64,000 nucleotides of DNA, taken from contig NZ_JTDN01000003.1 of assembly GCF_000802385.1 (NCBI RefSeq), forward strand, positions 107,066-171,065, given 5' to 3'. Within the stretch, counting starts at the first letter, position 1; every line of letters starts with the position of its first letter. The position numbers and the translations under genes were made by a program. The stretch is from Croceibacterium mercuriale. GTDB taxonomy: Bacteria > Pseudomonadota > Alphaproteobacteria > Sphingomonadales > Sphingomonadaceae. Of the stretch, positions 39,688 through 46,880 are shown one piece after another. The notes below the pieces were generated by a model. It saw only the letters and a list, made by a program, of their open reading frames with translations. It did no database searches and was not told the origin of the DNA.

Positions 39688-40596
39688 ATGGACAAGAACC
39701 AGCTTGATGGCCTGTTGGCCTTGAAGCTCGTCGCCGAGACTCGCAACTTCTCCGCCGCGGCCAAGTCGCTCAGGGTGTCCCCGTCCGCTGTCAGCAAGAT
39801 GATCAGGCAGCTTGAGGAGCGACTTGGGGTGACCTTGCTCACTCGGACTACAAGGGCCACTAGCCCGACCGAGGCAGGTGAGCGGTTTCTGCAGCAGGCG
39901 GGCCCGGCGCTTGAAGTGATCCTTGCGGCGATGACGGACGCTGGGAGCTCCGCCGAGAGGCCAAGAGGACGATTACGGCTGAACGTGCCGCAATTGATCT
40001 ATCCCAATTTTCTGAGGGACACGGTCGCGAGCTTTGTCGACAGATACCCGGACGTATCGGTGGAAGTCTGCATTGAGAATGCCGCCTCCAACATCTTCGA
40101 GAGAGGATTTGATGCGGGCATCCGCGTGTCTGACATCTTAGAAAAGGATATGATCGCGCTAAAGCTTCTCGGGCCCGTTCGGTGGAGAGTCGCGGGCGCC
40201 CCTGAATATCTCGAGAGGTACAATCGTCCTCGGCAGCCGCAGGATCTGCTTCTTCACAATTGCATCTGCGTTGGCAGCGGGGATCAGATCTACGATCGCT
40301 GGGAGTTCGAGACCGATGGCCGCGCGTTCGCCGTGCAGGTGAAAGGCTCGTTCATCACCAACGATGCGACATTGGCGACCGAGGCGGCTCAAGCTGGCGG
40401 CGGTTTGCTCTATACGAATGAGGTCGCACTCTCCGACAAGATAGCGTCCGGACAGCTGGAGGTAGTCTTGGACGAATACGCGACGAACAGCATGGGTATC
40501 TACCTCTACTATCCGCGGCGATCTCAGGTGCACCCGAAGCTGCGAGCATTCATCGAGCACCTTCAGGGGATGAAGACCTCTGATTCTCGCCCATAA
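39688..40596 (+). CDS. LysR-family transcriptional regulator
   Basis: Regulator of 302 residues with an N-terminal LysR helix-turn-helix (about 5-62, ETRNFSAAAKSLRVSPSAVS) and a substrate-binding domain. It probably controls the divergent SDR genes. ATG 39688 fits the usual LysR start MDKNQLDGLLALKLVAE. Confidence 0.94.
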   Translation: MDKNQLDGLLALKLVAETRNFSAAAKSLRVSPSAVSKMIRQLEERLGVTLLTRTTRATSPTEAGERFLQQAGPALEVILAAMTDAGSSAERPRGRLRLNVPQLIYPNFLRDTVASFVDRYPDVSVEVCIENAASNIFERGFDAGIRVSDILEKDMIALKLLGPVRWRVAGAPEYLERYNRPRQPQDLLLHNCICVGSGDQIYDRWEFETDGRAFAVQVKGSFITNDATLATEAAQAGGGLLYTNEVALSDKIASGQLEVVLDEYATNSMGIYLYYPRRSQVHPKLRAFIEHLQGMKTSDSRP

Positions 40597-40730
40597 GCGG
40601 ACAGGCTGCAAACCACCCATCTCCGACGACCCGGCCACGGCCGCGGCCGCGCCCAGACATACTGATGTTGGATGCCGGCTCCGCTACTTCACTGTGGCGC
40701 GTTCCCGTCACGGTCAGGTACACCGTCGCC

Positions 40731-41369
40731 ATGTGCAATCGAGCTCGCTTCAAGGGTGAACCAGAAACGCTGTTCGGCGCGACCAGCGAGTTATTCGCCG
40801 AGCGGCCGCGCGACAACCGCTTCAACCCGCAGGAGCTGCGGCCCAAGAGCCGCAACTACGTCATCCGCGAGGATGAAGGCGGCCGGCGAGGTTGGGACGT
40901 GATGACATGGGACGTGCTGGGCGGTCAGGCATCCTGGCCGATGACCAACGTCCGGAACCTGAAGCTGCCGCAGTGGCGCAAGCTGGCCGAAAAACCGGAG
41001 AACCGCTGCCTGGTCCCGCTCACCGAGTTCGCCGAGTTCACGCCTGAGAAGCATGACCTCGGCGATGGCAAGCCGCCGCTGAAAGGCGAGATGTGGTTCT
41101 CTGTCACCGATCAGCCGGTGTTCGCCGTCGCCGGGTTCTGGCAGGCGACCAAGGACGGCGGCTCATTTGCCATGGTCACCTGCGATCCCAACGAACTGGT
41201 CGCGCCGATCCATCCCAAGGCGATGATCACCATCCTCAAGCCCGAGGATTGCGACAAGTGGCTATCTGGTAGCTACCAGGATATCCTCGACCTCCAGCGC
41301 CCCTACGATGCCAGCGCAATGGAGGTTCAGGGCCCTGTGTTCCCCACCAGGCAGAAAGCCGGCGCCTGA
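40731..41369 (+). CDS. SRAP-domain protein (YedK/HMCES type)
   Basis: Protein of 212 residues starting Met-Cys-Asn, where Cys2 is the residue that links covalently to abasic sites in this family. Core blocks include NRCLVPLTEFAEF and the later HPKAMITIL with its conserved His. It protects abasic sites in single-stranded DNA. A near LexA box, GTTC-N7-GGTC, is at 40701-40715 just upstream. Confidence 0.9.
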   Translation: MCNRARFKGEPETLFGATSELFAERPRDNRFNPQELRPKSRNYVIREDEGGRRGWDVMTWDVLGGQASWPMTNVRNLKLPQWRKLAEKPENRCLVPLTEFAEFTPEKHDLGDGKPPLKGEMWFSVTDQPVFAVAGFWQATKDGGSFAMVTCDPNELVAPIHPKAMITILKPEDCDKWLSGSYQDILDLQRPYDASAMEVQGPVFPTRQKAGA

Positions 41370-41527
41370 CCATAGCGACGCCTCCACCTACCCGAAGCAC
41401 CTTAGCCTCCCCTCCCCTTATCCGCGTCTTCTGCCGGCGCGGCGAAGCCGCGCTGCAGCGGCTCTCCTGTGCTTGCGTAGGGCGCTTGCCCGGGTAGAAC
41501 AGGCAGCGAACGATCGAGGGACCTACA

Positions 41528-42118
41528 ATGCCATTCGCCGCCTCACTTCTGACGCTTGCTTTGGCGGCTGTCGCCTACGTTCAGAGCGAGCCGGCGCCAT
41601 CTCGTCCTACGACGTTAGAGCAGGACCAAACGGTGACGTCCCACGTCAGTGGCAGCCTTGCCCGGACGAGAGGCGGTGCGGACCACCCAGTTGCCGCTGT
41701 GCCGACGGCGGCGGTATCGCGCGGCCCCAATCAAGCACCGCGTTCCGGTTCTCGTGCCGTGTTCGCCTGCACGCCGGTGGCCGTTTGGGACGGCGATGGA
41801 CCGATCTGGTGTCAGGAAGGTCCGCGCATCCGCCTGGAAGGCATTGCCGCCCGGGAACGGGACGGCACCTGCCGTCCCGGCCACCCCTGCCCTCGCGCGA
41901 GCGCCGAAGCGTCCTGGCACGCGCTGGTGAACCTTCTTGGCGGCCCACGCGGCACCCTGCGGAGTGGGCATATTCAGGTCCGTTACCCAACCATGCAGTG
42001 TCGGCGCGCCGGCACCAGCCATGAGCGCGTGGTCGCGTCCTGCCAGCTGGATGACGGCCGCGATCTCTCAGCTGCCATGATCCGCACGGGGACGGTGCTG
42101 GAATGGCATCCCAGGTGA
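41528..42118 (+). CDS. Exported nuclease-like (SNase-fold) protein
   Basis: Protein of 196 residues with an N-terminal signal-like helix. The C-terminal part (VWDGDGPIWCQEGPRIRLEG, then a cysteine-containing insert and RTGTVLEWH) resembles a staphylococcal-nuclease-fold domain, though some catalytic residues look unusual. It converges with the NERD gene. Function not proven. Confidence 0.6.
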   Translation: MPFAASLLTLALAAVAYVQSEPAPSRPTTLEQDQTVTSHVSGSLARTRGGADHPVAAVPTAAVSRGPNQAPRSGSRAVFACTPVAVWDGDGPIWCQEGPRIRLEGIAARERDGTCRPGHPCPRASAEASWHALVNLLGGPRGTLRSGHIQVRYPTMQCRRAGTSHERVVASCQLDDGRDLSAAMIRTGTVLEWHPR

Positions 42119-42134
42119 TAGTTGATCGACACCG

Positions 42135-42884
42135 CTAGTCCGCTGGCGCCCGGCTTACCACTTCGGGGGTCGGCAACGGCAAGCGTACACCGAGGTAGCG
42201 CAGCCAGTTGCCGGATGGTGGCTGATGCGAGCGAGCCAACAGCCGCGCTGAACGTCGGAGAATGTCGGTGCTTGGCGCTAGATTGAACAAGCGATCGATC
42301 ATATCGACGCCGCCAAACTCAAGCCAGTGCTGGAAGAAGTTGTCGGCCCGGTATACCCATTCGTCATCGCCGATTTGAGTGCGATCGATCGGCGTTCGTG
42401 GGTCTACTAGCACAAAGCAGCCCACCCTGCAGAATACTCCGTTGAGGCGATGCTTGTCGATCCATCGGCGTATTGCTTCACGCTGCAGTCGAACCTGCTC
42501 CACTGGAGAGGGTATCTCTACGCGCTTGCGTCCGTAGATCACGGCCCACTCACCATGGCTGTTCTTGGTCAGCGTTCCCGAGAACGCCTTGGACTCGAAC
42601 AGCGAGATCGTCTTCGATTTCCTCGAGAGGAGCACATGATCGATCTGCGCGTATCCGCCGGCATTATCGCTGATCCGCAGGTTATGAATTAGAGCGTGAT
42701 TGTGACTGGTGGCGAAATGGCGGTTCAGAACGTGGGTACTGAACCGCTCCCCTCGTGCGGCTCGGGTGAGCTTGGCGATGTGCCGGCTCACCCGCTCTCT
42801 GTACTTTTCCGGGCACCTAGTCGCCAGAAACTGCTCGAGGTAGGCGATATCCTCCTCAAGTCCGCCGGCAGTTGCTACCAGCAT
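42135..42884 (-). CDS. NERD-domain (nuclease-related) protein
   Basis: Protein of 249 residues; the NERD core is AQIDHVLLSRKSKTISLFESKAF at about 78-100, with Asp and Glu-Ser-Lys residues as in PD-(D/E)XK nucleases. ATG 42884 has GAGGAC upstream. It is the last gene of the long minus-strand unit that starts with traD and traI, so it may be expressed with conjugation. Targets are unknown. Confidence 0.8.
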   Translation of the reverse strand: MLVATAGGLEEDIAYLEQFLATRCPEKYRERVSRHIAKLTRAARGERFSTHVLNRHFATSHNHALIHNLRISDNAGGYAQIDHVLLSRKSKTISLFESKAFSGTLTKNSHGEWAVIYGRKRVEIPSPVEQVRLQREAIRRWIDKHRLNGVFCRVGCFVLVDPRTPIDRTQIGDDEWVYRADNFFQHWLEFGGVDMIDRLFNLAPSTDILRRSARLLARSHQPPSGNWLRYLGVRLPLPTPEVVSRAPAD

Positions 42885-42886
42885 GG

Positions 42887-43582
42887 TCAGTCCTCGTTGG
42901 CGCGACGCTCTTCCTCGTTCGGCATCACCTGCTGAGCTTCCTCCCAAGGCCGTCCCTCGAAAGCAGGCTGACCCTCGACATAGTTGATGTCAGCGTTGGT
43001 CTGGCGATCGACGGTCCGCAGCAGGTCGATGATCGTCTTGTTGGTCCAGTCACCCGGATCTCCGACCACTGCGCCAGCGATCAGGCGGCCGAGCCGCCGG
43101 CTGATGCCGCCACCCCGGTCTTCGGTGTCTAGCCCGTAGACGTCCAGGTGATAGCCGTCGGTGTAGGGGAACAGGCACATGGTCATGCGCAGGTTCTGCG
43201 ATCCGCGGATCCGGCGTTTGGCATTGGCGATCCACACCGCGCCGTCGCATTGCACCTGCTTGACCTGAGCCTGCTGCGCAGCTCCGAGCAGCGCGCCGAA
43301 CCCGCCAAGCCGACCACCGGCAAAGGGATCGACCAGTTCGAACGTGCCCGCCTGCGCCGGCGGCGTACCGCGGATCAGCGGGGTCACCGTCTCGGAATCC
43401 GAAGCATTGAGGTTGATACCGTCGGTCAGCGCGCGGATCAGCTCCTGCCGGTTCGCCTGCGTCCGGATATCGAAGATGTGGTAGAGCTCTTTGGTCCTCT
43501 CCGCCTGCTGAGCCTGGACCGGCACGGCGGTGAACATGGCGAGGCCTGCGCTGAGCGCCGCAATACGATTGAAAAAGTGCAT
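42887..43582 (-). CDS. Exported hypothetical protein
   Basis: Unrecognised 231-residue protein with a signal peptide ending near PVQAQ. ATG 43582 has GGAGGG upstream; ATG 43606 would add eight residues. Two cysteines are in the middle. Two bases separate it from the NERD gene, so they are probably co-translated. Confidence 0.68.
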   Translation of the reverse strand: MHFFNRIAALSAGLAMFTAVPVQAQQAERTKELYHIFDIRTQANRQELIRALTDGINLNASDSETVTPLIRGTPPAQAGTFELVDPFAGGRLGGFGALLGAAQQAQVKQVQCDGAVWIANAKRRIRGSQNLRMTMCLFPYTDGYHLDVYGLDTEDRGGGISRRLGRLIAGAVVGDPGDWTNKTIIDLLRTVDRQTNADINYVEGQPAFEGRPWEEAQQVMPNEEERRANED

Positions 43583-43608
43583 TAGTCCCTCCGTTGCCCT
43601 GGTCATCG

Positions 43609-44208
43609 TCAGCGGTCCCGTTCCGCTATGCGGCTCATATTGGCCGCGGTAATGTTGATCTGCTTGCCCTTCACGACCGTGAGCGTGCCCATGCTACTCA
43701 GATCATTGTCGGAAACCAGTGTGGGTGTGCCGTCCCAGACTTCGGTCGGTACGATCAGGCTCTTCCAGTTGCCGGCAGGCACCTCGAGCGTTGCCCGCTC
43801 CTGAGCGCGGACGAAGCCCATGTAGATCGGCGTCCCGTCGTTGCCGTGTAGCTGGATCACCAAATTGCTGTCGCTGGCAGTCACCCTGAGCCTGCCGAGC
43901 GGTGCCGAGGCGTGTTCCGGCCGGATGCGGAACTCGCCCGACGGTGGGAACCCAGGATCGCCGAACATTCCGTTCATGCCGGCCGGGGCCATCCCGGCAA
44001 GCGTGTAGAGCATTCCGCCACCCATCAGGGTGATGCCGGCGAGACGCGGCGAGATGGTCGGCTTCGGCAACCGCATAGGGCGCCTCGGCAGTGGCCCGTC
44101 TCGTGGATCACGCACCATCGCGGTGCTGAGCTCCCCTAAGGAGGAGGTCAGCTCCTTGGGCGTGAACGGCTTGTCGAGGGCGCCTTTACCCCCCTTCCCT
44201 CGTCGCAT
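43609..44208 (-). CDS. Single-helix membrane protein, paralogue of next gene
   Basis: Protein of 199 residues with a cytoplasmic basic N-terminus, a membrane helix at about 55-75 and an exported beta-like domain. The domain block from FPPSGEFRIR to the Trp-containing end aligns with 44210-44923 (FPESGEFKVR), including QLHGNDGTPIYMGFVR against QLVGSDGIPVFMTFVR. The two genes are tandem duplicates; one base separates them. Confidence 0.7.
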   Translation of the reverse strand: MRRGKGGKGALDKPFTPKELTSSLGELSTAMVRDPRDGPLPRRPMRLPKPTISPRLAGITLMGGGMLYTLAGMAPAGMNGMFGDPGFPPSGEFRIRPEHASAPLGRLRVTASDSNLVIQLHGNDGTPIYMGFVRAQERATLEVPAGNWKSLIVPTEVWDGTPTLVSDNDLSSMGTLTVVKGKQINITAANMSRIAERDR

Positions 44209-44209
44209 G

Positions 44210-44923
44210 TCAGTTGCCCTCCAGATCCGGCATCAGCCAGTTGGTCTTGGTCTCGAGATTGCCGTTGAAGCGTCGACGCAGGTCGATGATGTGGCCGCCA
44301 TCATTACCGAAGGTCAGCCGGTCTCGACTGTCGTCGACCACGCTGTTGAAGCCGAACAGCTCCTCCTCGCCGTACCAGGTGTCGCCCTCGATCAGCCGCA
44401 GCGTCCAGGTCCCATGCGGCGCGAGCACGGCCGCCATCTCATTCATGCGGACGAAGGTCATGAACACCGGGATGCCGTCACTGCCGACCAGCTGGACCAC
44501 GGCGTTGCGCTCGCCGGCGGTGATGGTGAAGCGAGCGGTTCCGCCGCTCGCATATCGACCGCGGACCTTGAACTCGCCGCTTTCTGGGAACGGCTCGGTT
44601 GTTCCGAACTCCGGCAAATAGCCGTGTCGGCGAGCATCATCGAAGATCGCAATCCCCCTGCTCGCCAGGACCAGGACCAAGCTCAAGGCCAACAGCGATC
44701 CGGGAGCTAGGAACTGACGTGCTCCACCTTTGCCACTGCGGTGTCGTAGCCCTGTTCTCCGCTCGCGCTGCAGGTTCAGGCTATCTTCGTGGTCCCAGCG
44801 GCCGGTACTGTAATTGAAAAAGACCTCACCCAGGCGTGACTGCGCTTTCTTCGCACCCGGCTTGAAGCCCTTGGCATTCGTGCGGTGCCGTTCCCGCATG
44901 TAGTCGCGGTCATCGATCCCCAT
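44210..44923 (-). CDS. Single-helix membrane protein, tandem paralogue
   Basis: Protein of 237 residues with a basic N-terminus, one membrane helix at about 72-92 and an exported domain homologous to its neighbour. The charged N-terminus contains RERRTGLRHRSGKGG. Position in the traI unit suggests a role at the mating apparatus or in exclusion, which is inference. Confidence 0.7.
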   Translation of the reverse strand: MGIDDRDYMRERHRTNAKGFKPGAKKAQSRLGEVFFNYSTGRWDHEDSLNLQRERRTGLRHRSGKGGARQFLAPGSLLALSLVLVLASRGIAIFDDARRHGYLPEFGTTEPFPESGEFKVRGRYASGGTARFTITAGERNAVVQLVGSDGIPVFMTFVRMNEMAAVLAPHGTWTLRLIEGDTWYGEEELFGFNSVVDDSRDRLTFGNDGGHIIDLRRRFNGNLETKTNWLMPDLEGN

Positions 44924-44926
44924 GGT

Positions 44927-45373
44927 TCACCTCGTCATCAGGAGGCCGACCGCGCCGAGCGCGATAGCCGCGCCGCCGAACACGGTATTGCCAATGGCGA
45001 TACGCCGACCCACACGATCCTTCCGGACGCCACGGCGCGCACGGTAGCAGCCGCTCTCTATGCCGGCGGTGCCGTCCCAGACATCCAGGACGCCGTATGT
45101 CAGCAGCGCCAACGCGACGATGCGTGCAAACGTGTCCGGCATGACCCTGCCCATGACAAAGGCGACGATCGCCCCGCCTAGCAGCGGCAGCATGACGATC
45201 CGGCTCAGGTCGATCAGGCTGAAGATACGGTAGCGTCTCTCCACCAACGAGGCGGGCACAAGCATGAGCGGGCGCCGGCACGACCCGCAGGTCATTGCCG
45301 GCGCCCCGCGCGGCCAGGAGGTCAACGGATCGCCGCAGAAGGTGCAGGCAGGGCTATGCCGAGTGTTGGTCAT
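44927..45373 (-). CDS. Zinc-ribbon membrane protein
   Basis: Protein of 148 residues. An N-terminal zinc ribbon (CTFCGDPLTSW ... CGSC, residues about 10-32) is followed by membrane segments at about 60-78, 84-100 and 123-140. It is a paralogue of 61368-61829, where the same CxxC ... TSWP ... CxxC pattern occurs. ATG 45373. It is three bases upstream of the next gene in the unit. Confidence 0.72.
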   Translation of the reverse strand: MTNTRHSPACTFCGDPLTSWPRGAPAMTCGSCRRPLMLVPASLVERRYRIFSLIDLSRIVMLPLLGGAIVAFVMGRVMPDTFARIVALALLTYGVLDVWDGTAGIESGCYRARRGVRKDRVGRRIAIGNTVFGGAAIALGAVGLLMTR

Positions 45374-45403
45374 ACAGGCATCCGCTGGGCCAGTCGGCAT
45401 CGT

Positions 45404-45643
45404 TCAGACGATCGTTACCGGTTGCAGCCGCTGCACTTCGGGGCAGTCGACGCAGTCCACGGTCCGGACCAGCGGTCGGCAGTCATTCACGCTGGCGGTG
45501 CGCTCGCTCTGCTGGCTGTAGGCCAGCATTTCGCTCAGCACCTTCTCGTTGGCGGCAGGCTGTCTGGCGGTGCAATCATTGGCTGTCGCCGGCATCGCAG
45601 CGAGCGCCAGCGGCGCCGCACACAGGATAAGCAGGGTCTTCAT
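45404..45643 (-). CDS. Small exported cysteine-containing protein
   Basis: Protein of 79 residues with a clean signal peptide (MKTLLILCAAPLALAAMPATAN) and several cysteines (DCTA, NDCRP, VDCVDC). ATG 45643 with GAGGAAC upstream. Probably periplasmic, part of the traI unit. No family recognised. Confidence 0.65.
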   Translation of the reverse strand: MKTLLILCAAPLALAAMPATANDCTARQPAANEKVLSEMLAYSQQSERTASVNDCRPLVRTVDCVDCPEVQRLQPVTIV

Positions 45644-45720
45644 CAATCGTGTTCCTCATGGTGCGTGGGAGTTTGCCGGGAGCCCGCATTCGCCCTCATC
45701 CCTCCCGGGTTCGGGACTGG

Positions 45721-45924
45721 TCAGCGGGTGAAGCCGTCTCGCCGACTGCCGTAGCCGTCATCGAACCGCGCATCGCTGCGAGTGCTCTTGCGGATCGAAG
45801 CTTCCACTCCGTTTGGAGTGTCGCGCAGGTGCAGGTCGCGTGGATCCACGTTGTTGCGCTTGGCCCAGCCTTCAGCCTCTGCGCGATCGCCGAAACTGCC
45901 GGCAGGATCATATCCGAAACTCAT
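45721..45924 (-). CDS. Small charged hypothetical protein
   Basis: Soluble protein of 67 residues, very polar and rich in Arg and Asp, starting MSFGYDPAGSFGDRAEAEGW. It starts 12 bases after the DUF2726-like gene on the same strand and is probably translated from the same mRNA. No known motif. Confidence 0.62.
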   Translation of the reverse strand: MSFGYDPAGSFGDRAEAEGWAKRNNVDPRDLHLRDTPNGVEASIRKSTRSDARFDDGYGSRRDGFTR

Positions 45925-45936
45925 GGTCGTTCTCCC

Positions 45937-46446
45937 TCATGCTAGAGCTGGTTGGTGGCTGTCCGAGCCCGTGCCGATCGCGTTCCCGATGTGTCGCCGG
46001 ACGCTCTCGGCTGTGGGTCGTTCGGAGGCTGGCAGGCGCACGGTGGTGTATCCGGCGCGAGCGGTCAGCCGGTCGCGATCGCGATCCTTCGCGGCATCGT
46101 GGGTGCGGTCATCCAGCTCGATCAGCAGCATGATCCTGCCGCTCGCGCGGTCCTCGACCACGAAATCGACCCGTTTGCTGCTGAAGCGGTTGCGCGTGAT
46201 CTGCCGTGCCGATTTGTCGAGCCCGGACTTAGGCCGCAGCAACGCGCCCATCGAAACCTGCGCGTGGATCCGCGCCGTTGGGATAGCCTGCTCGATGTAG
46301 CCGATCGTGCGCCGCTCCATGTCGGTCATCAGGGCCGTCGGCTCGACGGGCAAGCCGCCGATGCCCTTGCCCTTCCCGGCGAACTGCATGGCGACCATGA
46401 CGATCGCCAACAGCAGCAGGATGGGGATCAGCGTACCCCAGGTCAC
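45937..46446 (-). CDS. DUF2726-like membrane-anchored nuclease-fold protein
   Basis: Protein of 169 residues with an N-terminal membrane helix (about 4-22) and a cytoplasmic domain with the block KRVDFVVEDRASGRIMLLIE, then LDDRTHD, as in DUF2726 proteins of the PD-(D/E)XK superfamily. GTG 46446 overlaps the stop of the 22-residue gene by four bases. Confidence 0.72.
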   Translation of the reverse strand: MTWGTLIPILLLLAIVMVAMQFAGKGKGIGGLPVEPTALMTDMERRTIGYIEQAIPTARIHAQVSMGALLRPKSGLDKSARQITRNRFSSKRVDFVVEDRASGRIMLLIELDDRTHDAAKDRDRDRLTARAGYTTVRLPASERPTAESVRRHIGNAIGTGSDSHQPALA

Positions 46447-46511
46447 GCGGCGGTCGCCATGAAGAACGCGGACGCGACCAGGATGATCGGGATGATGACA
46501 TATGCCGTCAC
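46443..46511 (-). CDS. 22-residue membrane microprotein
   Basis: Reads MTAYVIIPIILVASAFFMAT followed by two Ala residues. It is a single hydrophobic helix. The start GTG at 46511 overlaps the preceding stop (GTGA), and its own stop overlaps the next start in the same way, so it is locked between two coding regions by 4-nt overlaps. That arrangement is hard to explain by chance and supports translation. Confidence 0.68.
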   Translation of the reverse strand: MTAYVIIPIILVASAFFMATAA

Positions 46512-46870
46512 GCTACGGCGCCCATCACGGTGGTGTCGTCATTTGCTGCGGCAAGTTGGCGCCGCCGTTGGCGCCTGCGTTGGAACGGCCGCGCGGCCCG
46601 TCCGGCAAGGTCGACGAACGCAACGGCGATGCCGCCCACCAGCGCGGCGACAAACAGGCAAAAGCCAATCGCCACCAGGTCAGCGATCATTTGCTGCTGA
46701 TGCACTCCGTCGCGCATCTGGGCGCAGCCGGCGACGCCGTGGACGGAGAGGTCACAGACAGTGAAGCTCTCGCCCTGGATGGCTCGCGCAATATGCGAGA
46801 GGCCGGCGGCATCGACCATCGTTTCGAGGGTGGCGGGTCGGTCAAGCGCAATTGGTCCGGTGTTGGACAT
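46508..46870 (-). CDS. Small membrane protein after traI
   Basis: Unrecognised 120-residue protein with one membrane helix at about 65-87 and an Arg-rich tail (RRRQRRRQ). It begins at ATG 46870, ten bases after the traI stop, and overlaps the microprotein gene. Probably an accessory of the relaxase or coupling step. Confidence 0.65.
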   Translation of the reverse strand: MSNTGPIALDRPATLETMVDAAGLSHIARAIQGESFTVCDLSVHGVAGCAQMRDGVHQQQMIADLVAIGFCLFVAALVGGIAVAFVDLAGRAARPFQRRRQRRRQLAAANDDTTVMGAVA

Positions 46871-46880
46871 GCCAAGGCTC

